A stretch of 6,763 nt of DNA, taken from Verrucomicrobiota bacterium (GTDB lineage: Bacteria > Verrucomicrobiota > Verrucomicrobiia > Limisphaerales > JAGWYX01). Positions 1 to 6,391 of the stretch are shown one piece after another. The DNA is taken from positions 1 through 6,763 of the forward strand of contig JAGWYX010000215.1 in NCBI GenBank assembly GCA_018969165.1, given 5' to 3'. The notes under the pieces are model-generated. The model did not search any database. It was not told the DNA's origin and saw nothing but the letters and a program-made list of their open reading frames with translations. Both the position numbers and the translations under genes were made by a program. The stretch's first letter is position 1. The number at the start of each line of letters is the position of its first letter.

Positions 1-753
1 CGGGGGTGGTGGCTCTGGGCTTGGGGCTGTGGGTTCGGCTTTCAGTTGGTCGTGATCGCGCTGGCGCCGGCGCTGATCCTGCCGTGGTTCAATCGCTTCA
101 CGCCCTTGCCCGAAGGCAACCTCCGTCAGCGGCTGCTGGGCTTGGCCGACCGCGTCGGATTTCGCGCCCGCGGGGTCCAGGTGATGGATGGCAGCCGGCG
201 GTCACGCCACTCGAACGCCTTTTTTGCCGGGTTCGGGCGGTTCCGCAGAATCGTGTTGTTCGACACGCTGCTGGAGCAATTGACGGAGGCGGAGTTGGTG
301 GCGGTCCTGGCGCACGAACTGGGGCATTGGAAGCGACGGCACGTGGCGAAGGGACTCTTGGCCTCGGCAGGTTTGATGGGGATCGGATTTTACGCGCTGT
401 CGCGTCTGGCCTTGGCGGGGTGGTTTTATGAGGCGTTCGGTTTTGCGGTCGGGAACATCACCCCGGCGTTCCTGGTATTTGGTTTGCTGGGCGGCGTCAT
501 GGGCTTTTGGCTTACGCCGGCAGTGAATGCTTGGTCGCGCCGGCATGAATACCAGGCCGATGCCTTCGCGGTGGCGATCCTGGGAGAGCCCGGGTCGTTG
601 ATCGGGGCTTTGCGCAAGCTGAACGAGAGGAACCTGAGCCACCTGACGCCCGACCCGTTCTATAGTTTTTTCTTCCACTCGCACCCGACCTTGCTCGAGC
701 GGGAAGCGCGCATCGGGAACCAACGAAGGCAGAGGAGAATCAAAGACGCATGA
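1..753 (+). CDS. Ste24-like M48 family zinc metalloprotease, 5' end cut by the window
   Basis: This is the C-terminal part of an integral membrane zinc protease of the Ste24/CAAX protease 1 type (peptidase family M48), which cleaves substrates at or inside the membrane. The frame is open from base 1, and the first visible residues (RGWWLWAWG...) read like the conserved interior of this family, so the true start lies upstream. The 250 visible residues contain the zinc motif HELGHW (His codons at 313 and 325) and the third-ligand motif EYQAD (Glu codon at 547), the order known for Ste24. Hydrophobic stretches lie at about visible residues 16-30, 118-140 and 152-175. Family members are usually a little over 400 residues, so roughly 160-180 are missing. 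The tail is basic (NQRRQRRIKDA) and ends in TGA, 33 bases before the stop of the converging DUF4139 gene. Bacterial members are generally of unproven substrate; a role in membrane protein quality control or peptide processing is inference. Confidence 0.93.
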   Translation, partial: RGWWLWAWGCGFGFQLVVIALAPALILPWFNRFTPLPEGNLRQRLLGLADRVGFRARGVQVMDGSRRSRHSNAFFAGFGRFRRIVLFDTLLEQLTEAELVAVLAHELGHWKRRHVAKGLLASAGLMGIGFYALSRLALAGWFYEAFGFAVGNITPAFLVFGLLGGVMGFWLTPAVNAWSRRHEYQADAFAVAILGEPGSLIGALRKLNERNLSHLTPDPFYSFFFHSHPTLLEREARIGNQRRQRRIKDA

Positions 754-765
754 CCAAGGTGACTT

Positions 766-787
766 GAGGTCGGAGGCGACGCCTCGC
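766..787. repeat. Intergenic palindromic repeat, copy 1
   Basis: The stretch begins GAGGTCGGAGGCG and ends CGCCTCGC. It contains the hairpin GAGGCG-A-CGCCTC at 773-785 (6-bp stem, 1-base centre). An almost identical copy lies at 4844-4864, differing only by loss of the central A. It fills most of the 33-bp gap between the protease stop and the DUF4139 stop and touches the latter. It could act as a transcription end for both converging genes, but no U-tract follows on either strand. It could also be a member of a dispersed repeat family; only two copies are seen here. Confidence 0.6.
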
Positions 788-3075
788 TAGTCCACCTGGA
801 GGTTCAGCAGGTAATCGTTCAATTCCCGCTGTTGTTTGGCTTCGGTGGTCCGGAGCGATTCGATCTCCTGGCGCAAGGTCTCCAGTTCGGTTTCCTGCTG
901 GTCCAGTTTCTTGACGTAGCGGGCGTAGAGTTCGGAGTTCTGCGCCAGCCGCGCCATATTCTCCCGAATCCGGCCCTGTTCCTGGGTGATTTCGCCGATG
1001 CGCCGCTCGCGTCGGGCGCGGTCGGCGGTGGTGTGTGCGAGGCGGTCGCGCAATTCGACGACCCGGTCAAGCGCCGCTTTGAGTTTGGGGCTGAGCTTCC
1101 TGACCTGGAGGTAAAATTGGATGGTGTCCAGGCCGGTGTCGGCCAGGCGCACCTGCTCGGTCAGTTGTTTTTCCTCGCGCACCGTCAGCTTAGCGGTTTT
1201 ATCCGGCTCCACCTTCACCCGGAAACGGTATACGTCGCGAGTCCGTTCGGTCGGTTCCTTCGGTTCGACCAGTTGCCAGTCCGGGCGGAAGGGATGCTCG
1301 ACGAGGACGGTCTTGGCCTGTTGGTCACGATTGCGGATCAAGTAAGTTTTAGTTTCGCTGAGTTTGCGGGTGGCCAGGAGCGTCCCTTTGCGGATGTGGA
1401 CGCTGGTCAGCTCTTCGGGTCCGCTTGTCGTCTGGGGCTCGACCTCGGTTTTGAGATCCAGCGCGTAACTGATCAAGCGCTCCTGTCCGGGCGCCAGATC
1501 TTCGATTCGGGCGTCGCCGGCGTAGAGGCCGCCATCGAAAACGGTGATGGGCCCCTGCATGAGGTTCAGGGCGGTGGTGTTTTTGAGCCGCAACCCGTTG
1601 AGCGGATACTTGGCCTGCACGGCCTGGTTGTAGATGGACAACTTCTCGCCTTCGACCGGCTGGTTGACGATCGGCAACAGCGCGGATTTCTGGCGGGCCA
1701 GCGTGACTGGGGCCTGGATTTCGTACTGGAACAACTCGCCCGCCTTCAAGGCCTCGGCGAGGGATTGCACGCCTTGCTGGAGGTTGAACACCCCGCCGGC
1801 GACGACTCCGCCGGCCGGGCCCGCAACCGCAATGGCAGGCGCCGCCGCCAGCGATTGGACCTTACGCGCGGCTCGCCCCATCATTTCGAACATGGGGCGC
1901 TTGGCCATCTCCGTGGCCGCGGCGACGGTTTCCTCCTCCGGTTTGCCCGCCATGTTCTCGTCGTAAACCTGGGGTCGCAGCGACGCGTACAGCTCCGGCA
2001 CCACCGTCGGGCGGGGCACGTAGAGCGGCTGATACAGGTCCATGATGAACGAGATCGGCCGGCCGGAAATCAACGACAAGCGCACGTTGGTCCAGTCGTC
2101 GTCGGTGGTGTTCTCGACGATCGCCCAACCCTGCAGAAACGGCGGCTCGTTCGCGTGCAACACCAGCCGATAACTGGTCTTCCAAACTGGCGATTCGAGG
2201 ATGTAGGCGACGCGGACCTTGCGCTGGCCGGCGCCGTCGAAGGTGATGGCCACGGTTTTCTTTTGCGTATCGTGCCCGGCGGCCAGGGTCGCCAGGGCTT
2301 GCTGGAGTTCCTGGTCCAATTGCGGATTCAACAGCCGGACGCGCTGCACCTGCGTCATTGGCACCGACCGCAAACCGTCGTCCGCCAGCAAATTGAGGTA
2401 CTCGCGTTCGACCACCCGGGTGTCGCCGACCTGTTCCTGTTTCTTCTCGACGCCGACGAGGGTGCCGGTCAGCACGTTCGGGGTGGCGACCTCGACCCGT
2501 TCGCCGCGCACCTGGTCCAGCAACTGGCCGAGGGACGGGTTGGCGGTCAGGTCGATGCTGAAGCTTTTCAAGGTGCGCGCCAGGGGGTCCCGCGACGCGT
2601 AGGTGACGGTCGAGACCTTGCCGCCGCCCAGGTCCTGCACCACCAGGCTTTTGAGCAGGTCATTGATATTATCGGCCTTGAACCGGAGGTCCACTTCCGC
2701 GCGGCCGTCCACCTGGCCGTCGCGTTGGAAATAACCGACCCCGTTCGAGTAGAGGACGACCTCCGAGAGCGGCAGCGGGAGCGGGGCGTCGGCGCCACTC
2801 AGATTGACGGGAACCGCCGCGCTGGCGAACAGGGCGGCGACGGCGACGAGGAATTTCCAGTGTCGATCCGCAGGGCGGGGATTCGCGCAGGTCCATTCGA
2901 GGGCGGCGCGGAATAGCCGCCCGGCCGGCTGGGAGGGCGGTGGCACGCCACGCCGTTGGTGGCCTGGGTCGGCCGCTGACCGGTCAGCTTGGTCCGGCCG
3001 GATGGGATTTCCATCGAGAGGTGGCATGAGAGTGGGGATTGCGCCTTTGGGCCCGCGGTGCGAAGCATCGTTCAT
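787..3075 (-). CDS. Exported DUF4139 domain protein with C-terminal coiled coil
   Basis: Function unknown; DUF4139 is the domain also found in MuiA-type (mucoidy inhibitor) proteins. Read from the ATG at 3075 it is 762 residues. Residues 74-97 (WKFLVAVAALFASAAVPV... to SGADA) form a signal-peptide-like hydrophobic core and cleavage region, so the mature protein is probably periplasmic or outer-surface. Residues 101-260 are a beta-rich N-terminal domain starting LPLSEVVLYSNGVGYF. The DUF4139 core runs from about 273, with the typical VWKTSYRLV (297-305) and WAIVENTTDDDWTNVRLSL (317-335), to about 645. An Ala/Gly/Met-rich low-complexity insert lies at about 382-435. Residues ~660-755 are highly charged and heptad-like, a probable coiled coil. 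The start is uncertain: residues 1-70 are Pro/Arg-rich, precede the signal peptide and have no clear ribosome site. In-frame alternatives are ATG at 3027 (codon 17) and GTG at 2946 (codon 44); no ATG, GTG or TTG lies closer to the signal peptide. The identity of the core is secure; the N-terminus is not. Confidence 0.85.
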   Translation of the reverse strand: MNDASHRGPKGAIPTLMPPLDGNPIRPDQADRSAADPGHQRRGVPPPSQPAGRLFRAALEWTCANPRPADRHWKFLVAVAALFASAAVPVNLSGADAPLPLPLSEVVLYSNGVGYFQRDGQVDGRAEVDLRFKADNINDLLKSLVVQDLGGGKVSTVTYASRDPLARTLKSFSIDLTANPSLGQLLDQVRGERVEVATPNVLTGTLVGVEKKQEQVGDTRVVEREYLNLLADDGLRSVPMTQVQRVRLLNPQLDQELQQALATLAAGHDTQKKTVAITFDGAGQRKVRVAYILESPVWKTSYRLVLHANEPPFLQGWAIVENTTDDDWTNVRLSLISGRPISFIMDLYQPLYVPRPTVVPELYASLRPQVYDENMAGKPEEETVAAATEMAKRPMFEMMGRAARKVQSLAAAPAIAVAGPAGGVVAGGVFNLQQGVQSLAEALKAGELFQYEIQAPVTLARQKSALLPIVNQPVEGEKLSIYNQAVQAKYPLNGLRLKNTTALNLMQGPITVFDGGLYAGDARIEDLAPGQERLISYALDLKTEVEPQTTSGPEELTSVHIRKGTLLATRKLSETKTYLIRNRDQQAKTVLVEHPFRPDWQLVEPKEPTERTRDVYRFRVKVEPDKTAKLTVREEKQLTEQVRLADTGLDTIQFYLQVRKLSPKLKAALDRVVELRDRLAHTTADRARRERRIGEITQEQGRIRENMARLAQNSELYARYVKKLDQQETELETLRQEIESLRTTEAKQQRELNDYLLNLQVD
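2940..3000. repeat. Cluster of palindromes inside the doubtful 5' part of the DUF4139 gene
   Basis: Three inverted repeats are packed together: GTGGC-AC-GCCAC at 2940-2951, the perfect 14-bp palindrome GCTGACCGGTCAGC at 2975-2988, and arms CGGCC (2970-2974) and GGCCG (2996-3000) that enclose it. Such density is more typical of intergenic or repeat DNA than of coding sequence, and it coincides with the part of the reading frame lying before the signal peptide. A binding site or a mobile repeat remnant are both possible. Confidence 0.45.
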
Positions 3076-3299
3076 AAGTCGTCAGACGGGGGAAGCCCGG
3101 TTTTGCTCCCGCCCGGCAACGGGCGGAGATGGGCAACCCGGTGGTTCAGAGCTGCGGGAGGGCCGCGCCACCCCGCGAGGCGCCGTTTCGAGCCGACGCG
3201 GTCGGCCGTGGCGAACTCAAGCGAATCTTCCAATCGATCGCGCGCTTGGGATGCAGCGACTCAGGCCGGCACGCCCCGCGCCACTCGTGCTCGGGGGGG
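3076..3299. other. Intergenic region between the DUF4139 and glycogen-binding genes
   Basis: No gene with credible protein character was found in these 224 bases. A perfect hairpin, CCGCCCG-GCAA-CGGGCGG, sits at 3109-3126, about 33 bases upstream of the longest possible DUF4139 start. A second, imperfect stem (CCGGCACG at 3266-3273 with CGTGC-T-CGG at 3286-3294) follows the stop of the glycogen-binding gene. That one could weakly stop transcription, but no U-tract follows. I see no convincing -35/-10 pair for the minus strand. Confidence 0.4.
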
Positions 3300-3578
3300 C
3301 TATTCCACGACCCGCAGGCAGTTCTCGGTCCCAAAGGTGTTGGGAACACGATTCGAGCATTCCGGGTCATCGCACCATTGGCCGTCCACCAGGAACCGGT
3401 ATTCGTAGGTCCCCGGCGCCAGTGAAAGGGTGGTCCTCCACAAGCCGTTCTTCTGCTTCTTCAGCGGGGTCGGTCTTTGTTCCCAGCCGTCGAAGCTGCC
3501 GGCCAGCGCCACGGATTGAGCGTTGGGTGCGTTGAGTGAGAAGGCAATTTTCTTTTTGGCGGATTCTGCTGCGCTCAT
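3300..3578 (-). CDS. Stand-alone CBM48/AMPK-type glycogen-binding domain protein
   Basis: The 92-residue protein is a single early-set/glycogen-binding domain of the kind found in the AMPK beta subunit and in isoamylases, without any catalytic domain. It shows GSFDGW (27-32), the turn PLKKQKNGLW (38-47), YEYRFLVDGQW (58-68), DDP (70-72) and the closing strand FGTENCLRVVE (82-92). By comparison with AMPK beta1, the sugar-contacting positions map to W32, R61 (a conservative Lys-to-Arg change), W68, T84 and N86, so binding of alpha-glucan is plausible. There is no signal peptide or membrane segment, so it should be cytoplasmic. The start is supported by GGGAG at 3586-3590, seven bases before the ATG, the best ribosome site in the window. 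Its role (glycogen-targeting adaptor, storage-granule protein or part of a regulatory complex) is not shown by its neighbours. Domain call is firm; function is inferred. Confidence 0.9.
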   Translation of the reverse strand: MSAAESAKKKIAFSLNAPNAQSVALAGSFDGWEQRPTPLKKQKNGLWRTTLSLAPGTYEYRFLVDGQWCDDPECSNRVPNTFGTENCLRVVE

Positions 3579-3585
3579 AAGGTCA

Positions 3586-3590
3586 CTCCC
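3586..3590 (-). promoter_or_regulatory. Ribosome binding site of the glycogen-binding gene
   Basis: On the minus strand GGGAG stands seven bases before the ATG at 3578. It supports that start and stands out because the other gene starts here have no recognisable Shine-Dalgarno sequence. Confidence 0.6.
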
Positions 3591-3670
3591 GTTTCATGAA
3601 CAGGCTGGCCGCCCATTCTGAGGCATAAGGTGGTGTAACCGCCGGCGTTGGTCAAGGCCGAATTGGCTAC

Positions 3671-4675
3671 TCACCAGCCCAGGGCCGACGGCGGCCGGCG
3701 CGTGATGCCAAAGATGAGTTGCTGGCCGTCGCGAAAGCGCTGGCGCATCTCGAAGTTCTCGAACGCGATCCCGCCTGGCACCGGCTGCCGGGATTGCCAG
3801 TAAGTGAACCGACCGTTGACCACCGCCGCCAGGTCGTTCTGGACCGACCCGGCCGGCACCCGCCAGTACTGCGTGACTCGGCCCCCGCCGTAATACCAGT
3901 CGTCCGCCCCTGGAAACGGATGCACCGTGGCCGGCGCCGCTTCGTCCCCGGTGATGGCCACCATCACGTCGCCCGCCGGCGTGGTCCGCAGCCGGGCTCG
4001 CGGGAATGTGGCATGGGGCGCGAACTGGTCCCGGTGATAGGTCGGGTACAAGCGGAGGCTACTCACCACCTGGTTGGTCAACCACAATTCTCGGGCACGC
4101 GTCATGTTGCCCATCGTGGCCGTGAGAATGCAGCAGTCCATCGGCGCGCTGTCCCCTTCGGCATGGACCGTGAAGGCGACCTCGTCCGGGGCGTCCCGGC
4201 GCTGGGTGGCCACCAGATAGACATGCGCGCCGTTGTCGAACTTCTCCGCGCGAAGGGTGACCTCGAGTTGCTCGGTTGCGAAGGGCGGCCGCGCCCCGCT
4301 TCCCGAGTCCCGCGGGTGGACGGCCTGAACCCTGATTGCCGCCGGGTCCACCCAGAAGCGCTTGCCGGGGGCGCCATCGAGTTGGCTGCGCTCCAGTTCG
4401 CTGAAGCCGCGCCGCCCATTGACGATCGGTTCGACCGCGATGAAATTGATCAGCGCGTAGCGGCCGTGCGGCAGTGACGGGTAGCCGAGCCGGATCAACC
4501 CGCGTGGTCCGCCGTCGCCGCGGCCGCTGACGCTGGCGGGGTAGATGCCGAATTCGAGTCCGCCGCGCGCGCCCCAGAGCGACGGACCTGGCTGAATCCT
4601 CCAGTCGGCTCCCTGAACGGGGGTGGCGAGCCACAAGCTGAGCGCGGTGAGCAGCTTCACGAAGGCTTTGGTCAT
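3671..4675 (-). CDS. Secreted protein of unknown function
   Basis: I do not recognise an established domain in this 334-residue protein. It begins with a clear signal peptide: basic n-region MTKAFVK, hydrophobic core LLTALSLWLATPV, and a likely cleavage after VQGA (about residue 23). The mature protein is rich in beta-strand-like segments, aromatic residues and turns, with no second membrane helix and no lipobox. Notable stretches are GRYALINFIAVEPIVNG (71-87), GFSELERSQLDG (90-101), adjacent cysteines at 181-182, DDWYYGGGRVTQYWRV (258-273) and a C-terminal FENFEMRQRF (305-314). The style resembles secreted beta-sandwich proteins common in Verrucomicrobiota and Planctomycetota, possibly carbohydrate-related, but this is impression only. 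The ATG at 4675 is chosen because it directly starts the signal peptide; no Shine-Dalgarno precedes it. It is 92 bases upstream of the glycogen-binding gene on the same strand, so co-transcription is possible. Confidence 0.75.
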   Translation of the reverse strand: MTKAFVKLLTALSLWLATPVQGADWRIQPGPSLWGARGGLEFGIYPASVSGRGDGGPRGLIRLGYPSLPHGRYALINFIAVEPIVNGRRGFSELERSQLDGAPGKRFWVDPAAIRVQAVHPRDSGSGARPPFATEQLEVTLRAEKFDNGAHVYLVATQRRDAPDEVAFTVHAEGDSAPMDCCILTATMGNMTRARELWLTNQVVSSLRLYPTYHRDQFAPHATFPRARLRTTPAGDVMVAITGDEAAPATVHPFPGADDWYYGGGRVTQYWRVPAGSVQNDLAAVVNGRFTYWQSRQPVPGGIAFENFEMRQRFRDGQQLIFGITRRPPSALGW

Positions 4676-4780
4676 CGGCGGGAATCTAGCCGGTGCCGGC
4701 CGTTCCCGGAACTTTATTCCAACGGCGCTCCGCGCGCGGCAAGGACTCTAGCACAGTACTGGCGCAGCAATTCTGGCCCG

Positions 4781-4810
4781 GAGCGCGGCTCTGCGAGCCG
4801 CAGCGCGCTC
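4781..4810. repeat. Compound inverted repeat (cruciform or hairpin)
   Basis: The core is a perfect 7-bp stem with a 3-base loop, GCGGCTC-TGC-GAGCCGC (4785-4801). Outer arms GAGCGC (4781-4786) and GCGCTC (4805-4810) can pair in an alternative fold that shares bases with the core. No U-tract follows on either strand. It lies between two divergent promoters, so a terminator role is unlikely; a repeat element or protein binding site fits better. Confidence 0.55.
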
Positions 4811-4830
4811 ACCCTGCAATTGGGATTGAA

Positions 4831-4836
4831 TATGAT
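4831..4836 (+). promoter_or_regulatory. Possible -10 box for the 466-residue protein gene
   Basis: TATGAT matches the sigma-70 -10 consensus at five of six positions and lies in the only AT-rich patch of the intergenic region, about 120 bases before the ATG at 4957. The TG dinucleotide upstream is one base off the extended -10 spacing, and there is no good -35 element. Weak call. Confidence 0.2.
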
Positions 4837-4843
4837 TCAGAAT

Positions 4844-4864
4844 GAGGTCGGAGGCGCGCCTCGC
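4844..4864. repeat. Intergenic palindromic repeat, copy 2
   Basis: This 21-base copy matches the element at 766-787 at every position except one missing A at the centre, which turns the hairpin into a perfect 12-bp palindrome, GAGGCGCGCCTC (4851-4862). It lies upstream of the 466-residue protein gene, whereas copy 1 lies between two gene ends, so the position relative to genes is not conserved. A partial echo, GGAGGCGAC, follows at 4877-4885. Confidence 0.6.
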
Positions 4865-4956
4865 AAGAAATTGCGTGGAGGCGACACTTGACTTGCCGGC
4901 CAGGAGTTTTCAGGCTCGGCGTATCGAGCGGTTGGCTTCAAGCGTTTGTCCGCACC

Positions 4957-6357
4957 ATGAACCGAGAGATACTTAGTCCACACCAGAAGGCGCTCCAGGT
5001 CAATCTGGACGCCAGCAAATACGGGACCTTTGTCGAGATCGGCGCCGGCCAGGAGGTGGCGCGGTGGTTTTTTCTTGTCGGCGGAGCGGCCGGCACGATT
5101 GCCAAGACGATGTCGGCCTATGACATGGTCATCAGCGACGCGATTTATGGTCCCTGCGAGCGCTACGTCAGCCGCCAGCGGCTGCAAGCGATGCTGGAGC
5201 GGGAGTATGATCTGCTCCGGGAACGGCTGGACGCCAAACGGGGCGACAAGACCCGCTTCTTTGTGTTCGCGGATACCGTGGCGGCGCGGAGCTACACCCG
5301 GCACGACGACGCGCACGGTTGGCTGGGTGTCCGTTTCCAGACCGACCCGCGGGTCGAGCCGTCCCAGATCATCATCCATCTGCGGTTGCTCGACACCGAG
5401 AATGTCCAGGAGCAGGAGACCCTCGGGCTGATGGGGGTAAACCTGATTTATGGCGCGCTTTATTTGCACGACGACCCGGCCACGCTGATCGGTTCGCTCA
5501 TGGACAACCTGACGGCCGAGCGTGTGGAAGTGGACCTGATCAAGTTCTCCGGTCCGGCCTTCGCCACGCTGGACAACCGGCTGATGAGTCTGCAACTGGT
5601 CGAGCAGGGGTTGACCAAGGCGGCCATGTTCACGGCCGACGGGGAAGTGGTGCAGCCGGCCGAGGTGCTTTACAAAAAGCCGATCCTGGTCGAGCGCGGC
5701 AGTTTCCGGCCGGTCACCAAGGTCACCCTGGACATGCTGGAATGCGCCCAGGCCCTGTTCGTCCAGGAACCGGGCGTGCAGGGGCAGGCGATCGTGGTGC
5801 TGATGGAAATGACGCTGAAGAACCTCACCGACGGCGGGACGATCAATCACAAGGATTTCCTGGACCGGGCCGACCTGCTGGGGGCATTGGGCAAGACGGT
5901 CTTGATTTCCAATTACGGCGAATTTCACCGCCTGGCCGGCTACCTGTTTCGCTATACCAAGAAGATGATCGGCCTGGTCATGGGGGTACCGACGTTGAAG
6001 GAGATTTTCGAGGAGAAATACTATGCCGACCTCGAAGGAGGCATCCTCGAGTCGTTCGGCCGGCTGTTCAAGAACGATCTCAAGCTCTACGTCTATCCGC
6101 TCCGAGAGCCGGCCACCGGGGCGGTCATCACCGCCGGCAACCTGCGAGTGGCCCCGAACCTGCGCCACCTTTACGCCTACCTGATCGAGAATCGCTTCAT
6201 CGAGAGCTTGCGGGACGTCAACGAGCAGAACCTGCCGATCTTCTCGCGCGATGTGCTGGCCAAGCTGCGGACCCACGATTCGACCTGGGAAGCCATGGTG
6301 CCGTCGCAGGTCGCCAAAATCATCCAGGACCGCAAGCTGTTCGGCTACCAGGGCTGA
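4957..6357 (+). CDS. Conserved cytoplasmic protein of uncharacterised family
   Basis: The 466-residue protein belongs to a family I recall from several bacterial phyla (Verrucomicrobiota, Planctomycetota, Bdellovibrio-like bacteria, cyanobacteria), often with unreliable names such as TonB-dependent receptor or nicotinate-nucleotide adenylyltransferase. The sequence supports neither: there is no signal peptide, no beta-barrel or plug features and no clear nucleotidyl-transferase HxGH motif. The hallmark is the N-terminal block KYGTFVEIGAGQEVARWFF (21-39), then VGGAAGTIAKTMSAYDM (41-57) and SDAIYG (60-65). Later blocks are GLMGVNLIYGAL (157-168), a central Glu/Asp-rich region, ISNYGEFHRLAGYLFRYTKK (317-336) and the C-terminal REPATGAVITAGNLRVAPNL (383-402). 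No membrane helices are evident. The ATG at 4957 is chosen because the conserved family sequence begins just after it; a TTG at 4888 would add 23 residues unlike the family. No Shine-Dalgarno is seen. Function unknown; family recognition rests on memory. Confidence 0.82.
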   Translation: MNREILSPHQKALQVNLDASKYGTFVEIGAGQEVARWFFLVGGAAGTIAKTMSAYDMVISDAIYGPCERYVSRQRLQAMLEREYDLLRERLDAKRGDKTRFFVFADTVAARSYTRHDDAHGWLGVRFQTDPRVEPSQIIIHLRLLDTENVQEQETLGLMGVNLIYGALYLHDDPATLIGSLMDNLTAERVEVDLIKFSGPAFATLDNRLMSLQLVEQGLTKAAMFTADGEVVQPAEVLYKKPILVERGSFRPVTKVTLDMLECAQALFVQEPGVQGQAIVVLMEMTLKNLTDGGTINHKDFLDRADLLGALGKTVLISNYGEFHRLAGYLFRYTKKMIGLVMGVPTLKEIFEEKYYADLEGGILESFGRLFKNDLKLYVYPLREPATGAVITAGNLRVAPNLRHLYAYLIENRFIESLRDVNEQNLPIFSRDVLAKLRTHDSTWEAMVPSQVAKIIQDRKLFGYQG

Positions 6358-6391
6358 GCGTCGGCGGCCCGCGGCCCGGCCGCCGCTCAGC
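6353..6391. terminator. Symmetric GC-rich hairpin spanning both convergent stop codons
   Basis: Perfect 8-base arms GCTGAGCG (6353-6360) and CGCTCAGC (6384-6391) enclose inner arms GGCGGCC (6363-6369) and GGCCGCC (6378-6384; one base shared with the outer arm), with a TC bulge. The plus-strand TGA stop (6355-6357) and the minus-strand TGA stop (6387-6389) sit at mirror positions in the outer arms. It is a good candidate for ending transcription from both sides or blocking 3' decay. A U-tract is lacking, so classical intrinsic termination is not certain. Confidence 0.5.

Larger units (their letters stand above)
4676..4956. other. Divergent intergenic region between the secreted protein gene and the 466-residue protein gene
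   Basis: These 281 bases separate two divergent genes and must carry both promoters if each has its own. Visible elements are a GC-rich cruciform at 4781-4810, an AT-richer patch at 4818-4842, and repeat copy 2 at 4844-4864. The patch contains TATGAT at 4831-4836, one mismatch from a sigma-70 -10 box for the plus strand, but no good -35 hexamer lies at the right distance. No coding sequence of credible character was found here. Confidence 0.5.

Noticed and set aside
6..431. Overlapping frame in the protease gene
   Set aside because: Gly/Arg-rich product without motifs; the other frame encodes HELGHW and EYQAD in the right order.
832..2916. A 694-codon open frame on the plus strand opposite the DUF4139 gene
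   Set aside because: The minus-strand frame has clear domain motifs and a coiled coil. The plus-strand product is Gly/Val/Leu/Gln/His-rich without motifs, as expected for the shadow of a GC-rich gene.
2804..3535. Plus-strand frames across the DUF4139 5' end and the following intergenic DNA
   Set aside because: Arg/Pro/Ser-rich translations without motifs; they run antisense through the glycogen-binding gene.
3650..3655. TTGACC as a possible -35 box for the glycogen-binding gene
   Set aside because: No TATAAT-like hexamer lies 16-19 bases downstream on the minus strand.
4888..4956. A TTG start that would lengthen the 466-residue protein by 23 residues
   Set aside because: The extra residues do not resemble the family N-terminus, no ribosome site precedes the TTG, and it lies close to the repeat copy.
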